Notes: a model not told the origin generated them from the sequence alone. Counted from the first letter of the stretch, positions 10,050 through 21,089 are shown. The stretch is 64,000 bases of DNA from Chondrus crispus (GCF_000350225.1 NW_005178541.1:198127-262126), one strand, 5' to 3'. Program-made: numbers and translations.

Positions 10050-10955
10050 ATGGCGAGGACCAAGCAGACAGCGGCGAAGAGCACGGGAGGTAAGCGTCCG
10101 CGGAAGCAGCTCGCTCTGAAAGCTGCTCGCTTCGCCAGCCGCTACCACTTAATGTTCGAGCTCTCATCTCGAACAGATGTAACCAAGGTTTCCAAGACGG
10201 GCTCCATGTTCCACATTTGGGTGGCCAGCGGGCATCGCCGTTACGCCGTAACAGAACAAGAGTTCAACAGCCTTCTAGGAGATCATATTACTGCCCTGCT
10301 CCACCGCAAGCCAGATGAAGAGGTCTCTCTCGAAGAGATATGGCGTCTTGGTCTAACAGAGTCGTTGTCGGACACAAACCAGTACTGTATTATCGGCGAC
10401 GGTGAGTGGAACATTGAGTCCATCTATCTCGACATTGACAACACGTACTATGGCGTCGATGCCGCAACCAACCTTCCTCACCGTATTTTGCTATACACTC
10501 TACCAATTTCCGGAACCGGGAATAGTACAACTCACAAGATGGTTGACGATCTCTTCCAGTTTGGTGGGAGAGACCGAATTAGTGCCTTCTTAAGTATTGA
10601 CCGTTTTTGCACCGACCAAAAGGGCAGGAGTCTGAAGATGATCCATGGTCGTTCCAGGGCGGTCAATCCTCGGACTCCGATCTACCGCGTTTCCACACAC
10701 GGGACCGTGCGGTTCCGAGATAATAGTGACATGTGCATCTCCGCCGCCGTCTGCAACGGTCTCCAACTACTAGGGTCCCCGAACTTTGCCGTCAAGTACT
10801 GCGATCTTTTAGTCCGCAACAGCCTCCTCTTTGAGAGGACCGGCTTTCGTCGCGTCGAATCCGAGATTTCCATGACGCTGGAAAACACCTTAATCAAGAT
10901 GAAGTCGCTCTCCGCGGGTCGGGTCTTCGTAGTCCATCTCTCGGACTCCTCTTGA
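10050..10955 (+). CDS. Histone H3 tail-mimic protein carried antisense in gypsy-1
   Basis: A 301-codon open frame. Residues 2-27 read ARTKQTAAKSTGGK and on through KQLALKAAR. Against the canonical H3 tail (residues 1-26) this is 23 of 26 identical; the changes are R8A, A15R and T22L. K4, K9, S10, K14, R17, K18, K23 and R26 are kept. Similarity stops at the H3 K27 position, and no histone fold follows. The rest (residues ~30-301) is globular with aromatic and acidic segments and no family I can name. A segment near residues 226-243 (DMCISAAVCNGLQLLGS) faintly resembles the nucleophile helix of papain-like or OTU-like proteases. It lies between integrase and the 3' LTR of gypsy-1 on the opposite strand, a place where additional ORFs are known in some plant retrotransposons. 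A chromatin-targeting or reader-decoy role is inference. Confidence 0.75.
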   Translation: MARTKQTAAKSTGGKRPRKQLALKAARFASRYHLMFELSSRTDVTKVSKTGSMFHIWVASGHRRYAVTEQEFNSLLGDHITALLHRKPDEEVSLEEIWRLGLTESLSDTNQYCIIGDGEWNIESIYLDIDNTYYGVDAATNLPHRILLYTLPISGTGNSTTHKMVDDLFQFGGRDRISAFLSIDRFCTDQKGRSLKMIHGRSRAVNPRTPIYRVSTHGTVRFRDNSDMCISAAVCNGLQLLGSPNFAVKYCDLLVRNSLLFERTGFRRVESEISMTLENTLIKMKSLSAGRVFVVHLSDSS

Positions 10956-11146
10956 GGCTCGACCCGGGTGTCTATGTCGCGACTTTAGAAGGCTTGCCCC
11001 ACATAATGCACAGAATCTGCGTCTCGACCATACATTCCATCGTACTTGATTGTATGGAGGGGTTTCCGCTTCAGCTCTGCGCCGGCGCGGTCAAAGCATG
11101 CGTTGGAGCCGACGGGATCTTCGTTGGCGTCTCAGAACTGCGCTAA
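10952..11146 (+). CDS. Small ORF overlapping the end of the H3-tail ORF
   Basis: 64 codons, starting 4 bases before the preceding frame ends. It is rich in Val, Cys and His (HIMHRICVSTIHSIVLDC, then PLQLCAG). The alternating hydrophobic pattern around HRICVS and IVLDC resembles a His-then-Asp strand pair of papain-fold enzymes, but this is a weak visual likeness. The next ~110 bases on the same strand read as Lys/Arg-rich (SKKKRSR). No function assigned. Confidence 0.35.
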   Translation: MRLDPGVYVATLEGLPHIMHRICVSTIHSIVLDCMEGFPLQLCAGAVKACVGADGIFVGVSELR

Positions 11147-11384
11147 GTTCTCGTCGTCACCCCTTCCAAGAAGAAACGGAGCAGAATTGGACGCGCAAGC
11201 AGCCGCAGAGCACACAAGAAAGCCGCGATTCGGGGTTCGGGAAGTTCCATTCAGCATTAGAGGTCATTGGTGATTCCCATTGTCTCCATGACCCACTCTG
11301 TATCTACTTGTAGCAAGCAATCAGCACTTCATATGCATTTCACTATCTTTCAATTCAAAGCGTAAAAATCCCTAGTCATTTGCC

Positions 11385-12013
11385 TCACTGAAGGTGCAAC
11401 GGCTGCCTCTTGTAGAGGACCAGCCTTCTGGCATGTATCTCCCTTCTCGAGTAGCGTTGATGCAGCGACACTAGGGTGTACCGCGGATGGCGCGCACGAG
11501 CAACTCGGCATGGGCCATAGAACTTCGACAAGGCGATAGGCCATTTCTGCATGGGCCCGAGGGCAGCCCCTTTTGCGACCAACACTTCGTCGCCCACATT
11601 GAAAGTTGCTTCGCGACCGTCTGTTAATGTGGTTGCAGCTCTGCGCCCGATTATTCTTGTTGCCCGCATCGCCCTGGATTGCAGGAGTTCCATTTCCCGG
11701 TGGCGGATCTCGGAGACTCCGAAGAGAGGCTCTTGGTCTCCAGGCGCCATCCTGGGCAACACCCTATAAAGCAGCTCGAACGGGGACAATCCCACCGCCA
11801 TCCTCCTGCGACGGTATCCATATAGGACTTGACGTAAAGCATCGTCCCACTCAACAATTGCAGGCGAGGCACCGAGAATTATCTTACGGACTGCTCTCTT
11901 CAATGTGCCGACCATCCGCTCTGCCCATCCGTTCGACATAGGCGCATAGGCGAGCACTGTCTTCCACTTAATACCGTTTCGTGCCATGAAGGAATTCAGG
12001 ACCGACGCTGTGA
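11385..12013 (-). pseudogene. gypsy-1 integrase, C-terminal part
   Basis: Reads YAPMSNGWAERMVGTLKRAV, the conserved Ty3/gypsy integrase segment with the catalytic Glu, then the typical core end and a basic tail with no chromodomain. It is the distal half of the integrase cut by the CACTA element at 12014; the proximal part ends at 26450. Fossil. Confidence 0.9.
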
Positions 12014-12410
12014 CCCTAGCAGAAATAGGTTTCATCATTGGTCAGTTAAATGCAATTACTGGTCGATCAGTATGGTTCGTAAGTGGTCCATGACTGGTAA
12101 TGTTTTACATTTAACGTTGTATGACAACCGAGTGTGGTAAGACCTAACTCATTGGTCCGTTAACGCAAATTAATGGACCAAGACGGACCATTGCCGGGCC
12201 AGCCCGTTCTCCATTCATTGACCATTAATTGTATTTGTCCCTCTTCCAATTTACAATATTTCCGTTTCCCCGACCAGTGCTGGTCCCTTCACGGACCACT
12301 TCTGTATTCCTATGCGTGCCACATCTGCACCATGATGATCTGGTAGTGGACCACTCGCGAGGCATGCACCTATACATTAAAGGCGGTTCTGAAACAAATC
12401 AATTATTTAT
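12014..12410. repeat. Left terminal repeat and subterminal motif zone of the CACTA
   Basis: After the 13-bp terminal repeat, TGGTC, GGTCCAT, GACCA and GGACCA words occur more than ten times in both orientations. In CACTA families such repeats are transposase/TnpA binding sites. No ORF of note. Confidence 0.75.
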
Positions 12411-12541
12411 TGCTAATTCTGCAGAATAATTCGCCGATGACGTGCGGGTCATCATCCCGTATGACAGACAAACTTGCCCACGTCTCCCTTGGATGCGCAT
12501 GGAAGAGTGCACGCTGGAGAGCTGAGTTGCATGACGTGAGC

Positions 12542-14218
12542 CTATGGGACGCCAGCGCGCTTTCCTGCCTCGACGCCGGCGGTGCGGTCTCCGGCACGAG
12601 CGGCGAGGCGTCGCCGGGGGGAGTGCGCACGGTAGCACAGCAGCGAGGGGTCGGGGACGGCTGGGAGCAGCTCCTGCGTGGCGGGGGGAGGGAGGCGGCG
12701 AGCGTGGACAAGTTGAGGTACCTTCACCTCTTCACGTCGCCGGTAGATAAGAGCCCGCCCTTCCTGCCGGGGCGGGGCCTCCTGCGCGTGGGGCACGTAG
12801 AAGTACCAGTTCATCCGCGACATCCCCGTACTGCCCGACCCTATCAGCAGTCCCACAGCCAGCGCAGCGTAAGTCAACGGCATTGCAGCCTACAGCGTCG
12901 TCAACACCCGCATCATGACGCTCGACCGCCACGGGATCGGCGTGCTACTCACCACATCCAGCCCGCCCACGAGCCACCGCACCCGCTGCTTGATGGATTC
13001 CTTCAGCGGGACCGGGCTGTGCTCGAACAATAACGCGCCGATCCATGCTAATCGCACCCCGCTTGACCGCGCTTTCATCCCGAAGAACGCGTCCCCAGCC
13101 ATGCTCCCTTCAACCCCGTGGTCAAACGTCACCTTCTTCTCCACGAAATTGCAGGCTACCACAAACGAACCGTGCATAACTACCCACACTTCCCCACACC
13201 TCCCCACACTCATTCTGGATCCGATAACGCCCACAGCCGTCTGATACCCGTCTCGAGTCGGCAGGCGTTGTCACCCAGTTCGAATTGTCTACTTCTCCGC
13301 TGCCCGCTACTGTCAAGTTGCCATCCCTCGTCCATAAAAAATCGGACCTTGCCCGATTCGTGGCAACCTCTGTGTCTTAGCCACACAAGTAAGGTAACTT
13401 TCCCGCCCGCAATGCTGCATAATTGCACGAACCGTGTCCTCATCGAATCGTGTGTCCTCATCGAGATGTACAATCCAGTCCATTTCATCTGCTGGCGACA
13501 CCGTGATCGCATAATTTAACGCACGAGCCTTGCACAGCGCCCCTCCGTCTGCCTCGTACGAAAAGAGTACAAGAATCTCATACACTCCTGGGTCGTCAAT
13601 CTCATCGCTCAAATTCAACCCTTGATCCGTCACCACCTCGACCCTCCACATCCGTTCAGGGATCCCGCTCCTCTTAAACACTGCTGCCGCCCTCTTCGAA
13701 TTTCCCTCGCTAGTCTGGCGTTATCTCCCCTAGTTACATATTGAAAGTACAACGTGAAGTACAGGTCTAGCTTCGTCTTGTCCGTCTTATCTGTCTTGTC
13801 CGTCGTATCCGCTACCAAACCAATCTCTTGCACACCTGCTTCTCCGTCAACAACTTTTCCTTGCTGTATCATTTCGGAGATTGTTGGCAGACGTTTCCAG
13901 ATCGCTCGCGGAAACCCCACTTGCCTGACAGTTCAGAATCATTGCCGGCAAAGCCAGAAGCGATACCCATCGCAGAATATGAACGACATTTGTTAGAAAG
14001 GTCGACGCAATGCTAAAAGTTCCTAGCAACCCTGCTGGTCCATCGTTAGTAGGGTTTTCATCGCAGATATATATAGAATTCGGAAGCCAGCAAAACCGCG
14101 ATCCAAATGAGGCCATTGCAATATGGTCCCCGAGTGGTGGTAGGCTAAAATGAAACACAGACCATAAAAACAAAACCATCACCGCATGGTACAACAGCAC
14201 CCGTGCAGCTCGCTTCAT
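12542..14218 (-). pseudogene. Captured GT2 glycosyltransferase relic (egghead-like beta-mannosyltransferase)
   Basis: Minus-strand segments together cover a family 2 glycosyltransferase of the egghead/BRE-3 type. In order: a membrane-like N-terminal segment (14218 on), FQYVTRGDNARLAREI (~13740), WRVEVVTDQ (~13645), DWIVHLDEDT with the metal-binding acidic motif (~13460), IGQGPIFYG (~13335), NSNWVTT (~13255), ACNFVEKKVTFDHG (~13150), AGDAFFGMKAR, WIGALLFEHSP, QRVRWLVGG (~12990, the family's [QR]xxRW motif), then membrane segments. The segments lie in different frames, with frame changes near 13695, 13315 and 13150 and one in-frame stop near 12888. No GT-AG introns explain these. It is a decayed host gene copy inside the CACTA. 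Confidence 0.8.
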
Positions 14219-16098
14219 GGCCGAGCCTTCCCGTTTCGGCTTTCTTTGTTGCGGGGTTAAATCAAAAGCTTTTGCAATCTGCGCCGGCCAATGCGAATGA
14301 ACCAGCCTTCCATCTTCGGCTGCCTGAAAGAACCGCTCGTGTATCGCAATTAGAGTCGCTGCCAGTGGCTTTTAGATACCACAGAGACCACCACGCCGAC
14401 AAGAAGCAGCACCGGCAAGTATACAAACATCGCTTTATGGGGCCCATAATCGCCGTGGGGGTGGCGAGCCGCTGGTTTGCACCACAGCTGCATAAAACAC
14501 GAGCTCGAGGCCATATATGAATGGATGAAAGATTAAAGAATAGGAACCTTCGGCCGAATAGATTTCAATTAGCGGGTAAAGTTGACAGCGAAGAGTAAGC
14601 ACGACGACGAGAGTTGACGTAAGGACCAGGGAGGCCGAAGTGCGATCGTAAGTTGGGTAAGGATTAGCGTTAAAAGGGCAAAATTTGACAAGTGTTGCAG
14701 AGACAGGTCGCAATGTCCAGGGCAAATTCAGGAAGATGGGGGAGAAAAGGGAGTTAGGCGATTATGTCGACATACATGATGAAACGTGTGGACTGGTCTA
14801 GGTTTGGGAAATGAGATAGCCAAAATGCCTGTAGGGAGGCAAGACATGTGATGAACGGGATGGTGAGCTGCACGTGAGGGACATTAGCGGTTTAATATCT
14901 TGCAAAGAGGTCGAAAAGAACGCAAAAGACGAGAAAAGTCAGTGCGAGATATGAGAGTAAAGTGTAGGCTATGATGGAGGAGAAGGCATCATTGGGGGGA
15001 AAGGAAAGAGATCAGTAAACTCACAGAATGAGGCTAGCTGTCGAGGAGAATAATGTGCAGCAGAGGCTTGGTGGATGAGGAGAAGGCGAACGTGTGCGCA
15101 AAAAGTGCGAAACATTAGAGAGGATAGAGGTGAGCCGAGTGGGAAACATACAATCTTCAGGCGAAAAACTGGTGAAACCTGTGCGAGAAGGCGTGGGTGT
15201 AGGAATTAGAATAAGACGCACTGCAAAACAATAAAGACCTGGATGAGGGCAAAACGGGTCAGAAAGTGGAAGGTGGCGGTGGGGACGACTGCCAAGACGA
15301 AGAAATTGACAGCGGAGAGCACACGAAAAAAACGACTAGGTCTGCCACAGGAGGGAGGAGAGCTATGGTAGGGGATGGGGAGCGGCAAAAGGGACGGGAA
15401 GGGGTCTTTCGACATCAGGGGAGACGCCGAGACGAAGATGGATGCAATGAAAGATCGGTGGTAGGGAGAAAGGAAAGCTAACAGCGGCGGAGATGGAAAC
15501 AAGGCAACAGGAGGCGATGAAGATGAGGGTACGAGACGATTTGCGCTTCATGCAGAATGGATGGAGGAAAACGCCAAGTGATAGCCTAGAAGGTAGATCA
15601 AGGGGTGTGAATTTTTGGTTCTGTACAGTATGATGCGCGGCCGCAGTCAGCTGCATTTGGCATCCACTCGTCCCCACTCTCGCAGCCATTGAGCCCCAAT
15701 TTTGAATTATTTGTCCCGTGAGCTCACGATATCTGCTGGCCTTTCACCCCACGTGCATGGACCCGGTGAGGACCCCCTTCGGATCACGGTGATTTTGCAA
15801 CTTGTGCAGATCCGTCAAGGGCAACAATTAGCTGCGACGAGTATGCAGTAAGGTAAAAGTAGGTGAAGCTACGCGGCATGAGTCTCGATGTTCGGTTTGG
15901 GAGGGGTGCTACGTACTCACTGAGTCCTGTGAGGTTCCAGGAAGCGATACAAGAGATGCATATCGATCGATCAATAGGTTCGGTATTATTTCTTCCCTTT
16001 CACATTCATTCAGTCTGGAATCCTATTATGCCAAGCCCACATCACCAGAAAAGCCCCTGACGCAAGCAATACTAGTACCACCGCTTAATTCTTGGATT
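14219..16098. other. CACTA interior, no gene recognised
   Basis: Purine-rich on the plus strand. Minus-strand frames at 14435-14725 and 15206-15502 are hydrophobic (the latter VLSAVNFFVLAVVP) and could be decayed membrane-protein sequence, but nothing is recognisable. Confidence 0.4.
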
Positions 16099-19000
16099 TC
16101 ATCTTCCGTTTCCAAATCCCCGTAGCACTGCACGGCCCGTTTCCTTCAAAAGCTCCCCCCAGATGAATTCCCCATCTGCGAAGTACGTGCGTTTATTATG
16201 GCGCCTCCCAACAGCCCTGATCTTCTCTACGACCGCAATGTGGCGTTGAATGACATCCACACCCTCTACAACTGTGTTGCCGAAGAGACGAGGATCGTCG
16301 CGTCCACGGTCGACGTAAACTTGACCTTGCTCTCCCTTTTTCAGGCCAGCTGCAACCCACGCCACTAGCGCAAGCAAAAACGTCATCGCCTTTCCCTGGA
16401 ACACAACGCGATGTTCGACAAACTGTATTACCTGCCCATAGTATACTGCCAATGTGCCACTCTGCAACCTTCCGTCTTCGTATTCCCCAGCGACATAGTA
16501 GTTACGCCTTCGATCCTGTCCGAAGTGCAGTGCGGAACAACCTATATAGAAGACACGGGACTCATCGGAAAACTGGCTGCGAAATGCCATTCTGCCCCAG
16601 AGAGTCACGTTTGGATGTCGTATCAAGAGTTGACGCGCAGTGTCCCTGTCCGTTTCAAACCGATTTATGTACAGGTCTTCCATGAGCTTGTTCACATTCA
16701 CATCCAACGATGCGTGCAACAAATCAATTGTAGATGCTTGAAAAGGGTGGCACAGCATAACTTCATCAAATTCTGGTAGGCTGGTCGTGACGTGAAGTTT
16801 GCCTCGAGGATACCGCGTTGCATTATGCACAAAATGTGACAACCCAGACGCGATACCAGTCCTCAGTTGGTAGCTAATGTATGAAGCCTGAAACTTCCAG
16901 TGCTGTAGCACGGACTCCGCCGCCAAGTGTGTCGCATTCAGAGCGTGAACAGCCTCTCCAATAAATCGTTCCATAGGAAACTGGGACACGTTTAGTAGAG
17001 GACCGCAATTTCGCACAGAATCAGCGAGATGCAGCACGTAGTGTATTGTCATCTTGCATGCCCGAATTTTCTCCGGTACACCGTCGTAAAACGTTGTTTC
17101 GTAGAAGGCGTAGAACTTTCGGCAAAAATGCTCGAGGTTATTCACATCGGCCTCAGGGAGGTGAGGTCGTGTGCAAAGTTCGACGATCTGTACGAATAAA
17201 TGCCATCCTTCTAGAAACTCTTCCGGAAGGACGTCATGAAAGACAATCAGGGAAGATTGAAGGACAAAAAACTTCCACTCTTCGGCTTTGAACATTCTTC
17301 GTTGCCGCAACGAGCGAGGGCGACGAGTCTCGGAGGCAACTCCGCTCCCAAATTCCAACAATGCGGCCTCAATCGACCTTTCCTTCTCTGGTGTCATCCA
17401 ATCTTCCTCATATATCAAGTCCACGAGACTACTGGCAATATTGATAAGTAAAAGATGCATGTAGTCCAGCGGCACACTGCGGTAGAGAATAAGGGATGAC
17501 CGCGAGAACAGCTGGGATTCCCCATTGATTCCCGAAGATTTGCATAGTTGATTCATCTCTTTCTGTGAGCCTCTCTGCACCGACCCACGAAGACACTCAA
17601 TTTGTCTAATATTCTTTTCTGTCTCTGCTTCATTTCGCATGGGCAAATCGTCGGAACGCCAAAATATACGTCTTTTACCACATGCATCTCTCTCGAAGCT
17701 GGGGAAATACGTGTGCTTGACACAAATGCCTTTGATGAGGCAGTACATACAACCGCGAAGCCCATTGTAACCCTTTACGCAACATAGCTTACATAACGCC
17801 GCCAGGTCACCCTCGAGTAAAAGTATGTGGCATCGAACGACAACTTCATTTCCATCCCAACGGCGACAAGGAACGCCCCTTGATAGCTGCCTCATTTCTT
17901 GCAAGAAGGGCTCAAGAAAGGATATCAAATCCTTTGGTTGATTTGGACCGGGCACGCACACAAACGGCAGCATGTTCTTGGTTTTGACCCTGTCGCAGGG
18001 GGCCAAATTGGCGATCATGCAAACAAAAGGCCACATATCATATGTGGTGGAACGATACGGTTGCGCGCCATCCCCAGAGACTATGAGAAAGATGTCGTTT
18101 TTAACTGCTTCGAGCCCTCCGAGCCTGTTGGCTGTATCACGAAAGACGGAACCGGAAAATACATCGCGATATGTTGCAGGACCGTTACCGGAAATAATTT
18201 CGAGCTCGTTATGGTAGTACCTCACCATGTCCGGTCCCAATGACGCACTGCGAAGTCGGGCCTTGATTCTATCCCATATGCGAATATACCCAAACTGCTT
18301 CACCTTTCCCTCACAGTTTTTTATATCGCACCGCTCAACTTCCCCTGACATCAGAGTTTTGAGATGTTTGTGGGACTGCGCGCACATGTAGAACCTGTCA
18401 ATTTGTACGTCCTCCGATTCATACAAAGCGTCTCGTACTCGGGACCAAGTCTTGTACGGAGCCTTCTGTATCATCAAAACGTCATTCATTGCCGAGTCTG
18501 TCACTTTATGCTTGAGCCAAAACTCCAAGACTTTTGAGTGCCATCTGAACATCATATCCATTTTTGTCGTGGATATGTCCTCCGAATCAATGAGGACGTT
18601 ACCGTCCCATAGGCTGCTACAGGAAACACTTTGGGATACCTCTTCGAGGAAGTTTTGGAGAGAGTCGTCATCCGTATTTTGTCTTGAACTTGCAGCGAGT
18701 ACAGCGTTCTCGGGATCAGGTGCGACACCCCTCATTCCTACAGAAGGGCACTCAGTACCCTCCCTGGTGAAATCACTGCAGATGCTATCCCTGGAAGATA
18801 TAGATGGTACTGGAGTTTGGGGTAGGTGAGAACCAGCTGTATTCGGATTGATCTCAGAAGGCCTATCTGAATCTGCGTAACGATGGAGAGCGCTTTCCAG
18901 AGACCCATCATGGTCCGATACATGCCGTGAAGACCAATTAGAGCTTTGCGAAGAATGCAGTGATCCCTCGATCACAGGACCGGAATCAGGACAAAATCGC

Positions 19001-19176
19001 CCGCTGTACGGAGTCGGGAGAGGCAGAACAAAATTGTTCTGACCAGTTCTAGCTGCATCTGACTTCTTCAGTTTCTCTTCTGCAGCTCTCTTGTGTCTTA
19101 AAGAGGTCTTTCTGACCCGTGGACGCCCGTCGCATCTGCATTTGTATATCGTCGGACATATCACCAAGTTCGCCAT
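16099..19176 (-). CDS. Tnp2-type CACTA transposase
   Basis: A 1025-codon uninterrupted frame. The first ~200 residues are basic, then Ser-rich and disordered. The Tnp2 catalytic region follows: SGDGAQPYRSTTYDMWPFV near residue 365, LPFVCVPGPNQPKDLISFL near 405, LEGDLAALCKLC with a Cys cluster (LRGCMYCLIKG) near 472, and QFPMERFIGEAVHAL near 734, matching the conserved [HQ]FPMERF motif of Tnp2/DUF4218 proteins. The C-terminal ~150 residues are a beta-rich tail. Length and order fit the En/Spm superfamily. It is divergently oriented to the partner ORF across 510 bases, consistent with a shared promoter. The frame is open, so the element may be autonomous or only recently silent. Confidence 0.9.
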   Translation of the reverse strand: MANLVICPTIYKCRCDGRPRVRKTSLRHKRAAEEKLKKSDAARTGQNNFVLPLPTPYSGRFCPDSGPVIEGSLHSSQSSNWSSRHVSDHDGSLESALHRYADSDRPSEINPNTAGSHLPQTPVPSISSRDSICSDFTREGTECPSVGMRGVAPDPENAVLAASSRQNTDDDSLQNFLEEVSQSVSCSSLWDGNVLIDSEDISTTKMDMMFRWHSKVLEFWLKHKVTDSAMNDVLMIQKAPYKTWSRVRDALYESEDVQIDRFYMCAQSHKHLKTLMSGEVERCDIKNCEGKVKQFGYIRIWDRIKARLRSASLGPDMVRYYHNELEIISGNGPATYRDVFSGSVFRDTANRLGGLEAVKNDIFLIVSGDGAQPYRSTTYDMWPFVCMIANLAPCDRVKTKNMLPFVCVPGPNQPKDLISFLEPFLQEMRQLSRGVPCRRWDGNEVVVRCHILLLEGDLAALCKLCCVKGYNGLRGCMYCLIKGICVKHTYFPSFERDACGKRRIFWRSDDLPMRNEAETEKNIRQIECLRGSVQRGSQKEMNQLCKSSGINGESQLFSRSSLILYRSVPLDYMHLLLINIASSLVDLIYEEDWMTPEKERSIEAALLEFGSGVASETRRPRSLRQRRMFKAEEWKFFVLQSSLIVFHDVLPEEFLEGWHLFVQIVELCTRPHLPEADVNNLEHFCRKFYAFYETTFYDGVPEKIRACKMTIHYVLHLADSVRNCGPLLNVSQFPMERFIGEAVHALNATHLAAESVLQHWKFQASYISYQLRTGIASGLSHFVHNATRYPRGKLHVTTSLPEFDEVMLCHPFQASTIDLLHASLDVNVNKLMEDLYINRFETDRDTARQLLIRHPNVTLWGRMAFRSQFSDESRVFYIGCSALHFGQDRRRNYYVAGEYEDGRLQSGTLAVYYGQVIQFVEHRVVFQGKAMTFLLALVAWVAAGLKKGEQGQVYVDRGRDDPRLFGNTVVEGVDVIQRHIAVVEKIRAVGRRHNKRTYFADGEFIWGELLKETGRAVLRGFGNGR

Positions 19177-19686
19177 CGATACGCGCGTTTCCAGACGTTC
19201 AATAAAATTATGTGCTAACCCTCAGAGGTAGATCTACCGCATATGTATACTGCAGGGTTATACATGTACCGTGGCTGCGTCAAGCATTGGCTAGTCAATG
19301 TGCGAGTTCCATGGCAGCCTCCGCACCCGAAACCCGAGGCATACCGATTTCAAAATTGTGGTTTCGTTCCGGCGGGAACCGAAATTGATGTGAAGCGCGT
19401 ATTTCGCTTCGTCCCATCTGGATAGAGTGTCCATAAAGCCTGAGAGCTTTGGTTGGGCTCCAATTCTGTTTAGTCCATTCATCTAATTCCCCACTTGCGT
19501 CCTGAACCTATCCCCATCAAGTTCTATTGACACACCCTCCTTCTGCAATACACTCTTCAACTTGTCTTCACATGACCCCACTTTTTCCTCATATCTTCAT
19601 CAACCTCTCCATCCTTCACACGTCCTTCGCCTCAACTTCACAGACCTGACGCGCTCCTTCAAGCCAATTACTGTGGACAACAAAAA
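19177..19686. promoter_or_regulatory. Bidirectional intergenic region between the two CACTA genes
   Basis: 510 bases between divergent start codons, pyrimidine-rich on the plus strand toward the partner ORF. No unambiguous TATA box is seen. A shared promoter is inferred only from the arrangement. Confidence 0.4.
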
Positions 19687-20931
19687 ATGGCAAGCCTCGT
19701 CGCCGTCCTACGAAAGCTCGAAATCATTGAAGCACAGCTTCGGAGAGTTGCAAATGATACGAGCGAGACAAAAGTCGATGTCAAGTCTTTGAAGTCCGAT
19801 CTGTCCAATATAAAGAGCACAATTGGGCCTGCCGGGTTGCCCACAGTTTTTGACCGGAACAGCAATTCAAATATATACGCCTCTTTTCGGGGAGTACTTC
19901 CGGCACCAAAGAAAGGTCGAAACTCCAAGGAAACGTCCTTTTTTTCGTTAGGTGGAGAACTTAAGGCTGCAATTGATGTTTATAACTCTGCCGCAAAAGA
20001 AGCCGGAATCCGGCCAATACCGGAGATATTGCAAACGCCCCTGTCATTCTCTCGTGCAGTCATGAAGTCGGCTGAAAGCTGTATTGCGACATGTAAGACG
20101 TTTGGACCATACAGCGGCAAACTCACATTTATGGAGATCAAGAATCTGTACAGCAAGGAGCAGATCATGTTCAACCAGGCATTCGAACTGATATTGAAAC
20201 GGTTAGTTCGTTTGCATCCAGTTCTCGCCACTGCGGAGGGTCAATGGGCTGCAAACACAGCTGTTCGCCGACGACTAATAGTTATGAAGGAGAACAGGAA
20301 CGCATCTCCCGAAAAGGAAAGAGATGAAGAGTGGAAAGGAGTGGGCCGTACAGAAGACTCCTCCAGTGATGCAGTCAGTGATACGGAAAGTTTTATCCTC
20401 CACGAAGCTTGTGCGTTGCACGACGGGACAGAGTGTGACCTCTGCCGTGATGACGAAAATATGGCCTTACCACGCGAGGTTTTCATCGCTCGGAATGCAC
20501 CTCGTACGGCAGACATATCCGCTATTTCCAATGCCGTACACATGGATGATGCGCACGAGAGGGTATGTAAGGAAGTACGGCATGTGTCAGACAGTAGTGA
20601 TGCTAACTCTAAAGAAATTGAACGCAACTTACAGCCGCCTGCACGCAGGAAAACAAGAAGCAGAAGCGTCAACCATGATATCCGGAAGAGTGCACATAAT
20701 ATCATTGCAGGGAATTCTGGACGTGTGCATAAGGAAGTGGAAGGCAGCCTGTCTTGGCATGGCCGCATGTCTGATAAATCGGGGATGGGCTACCAGGCCT
20801 TTGGCTTGCGATCGCGAAAGCGTAATATCAATGATGTGTCTGAAGAGCGTCAGATGAAACACGCAAGGACGGAGACGAAAGGACAGAAGGCTGCTCCGAA
20901 AAGGAGCATGTTGTTTGAAAGTGACGAGTAG
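19687..20931 (+). CDS. CACTA accessory protein (TnpA-like position), unknown family
   Basis: 414 codons. Residues 1-45 form a predicted coiled coil (VLRKLEIIEAQLRRVANDTSETK). A helical domain spans ~90-200. Then come an acidic/Ser-rich linker, a Cys/His cluster (HDGTECDLC, ~245) and a strongly basic C-terminus with NLS-like runs (RRKTRSRS, LRSRKRN). No named domain is recognised. By position it is the counterpart of the second CACTA protein (TnpA/TnpD in plants), which binds subterminal repeats; that role is inferred from context only. The frame is intact. Confidence 0.65.
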   Translation: MASLVAVLRKLEIIEAQLRRVANDTSETKVDVKSLKSDLSNIKSTIGPAGLPTVFDRNSNSNIYASFRGVLPAPKKGRNSKETSFFSLGGELKAAIDVYNSAAKEAGIRPIPEILQTPLSFSRAVMKSAESCIATCKTFGPYSGKLTFMEIKNLYSKEQIMFNQAFELILKRLVRLHPVLATAEGQWAANTAVRRRLIVMKENRNASPEKERDEEWKGVGRTEDSSSDAVSDTESFILHEACALHDGTECDLCRDDENMALPREVFIARNAPRTADISAISNAVHMDDAHERVCKEVRHVSDSSDANSKEIERNLQPPARRKTRSRSVNHDIRKSAHNIIAGNSGRVHKEVEGSLSWHGRMSDKSGMGYQAFGLRSRKRNINDVSEERQMKHARTETKGQKAAPKRSMLFESDE

Positions 20932-21089
20932 AGTTTTTAGCTTCACTCCTACGCATGCACTCTCTTGGCGAAAATGCATACGTCGCTGTTAGTTTGTACA
21001 CATAAGATACGCTGCGACATCCAGTAAGGTGCTTGCTGTTCATTACAATCGCACAATTGTTTCGTGATGCCTACCAATTTGTAACAGAG

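Noticed and set aside
10083-10100. Splice donor (GGAGGTAAGCG) inside the H3-tail coding region
   Set aside because: The frame runs on without a break and no matching acceptor is needed. It falls where H3 genes encode GGK.
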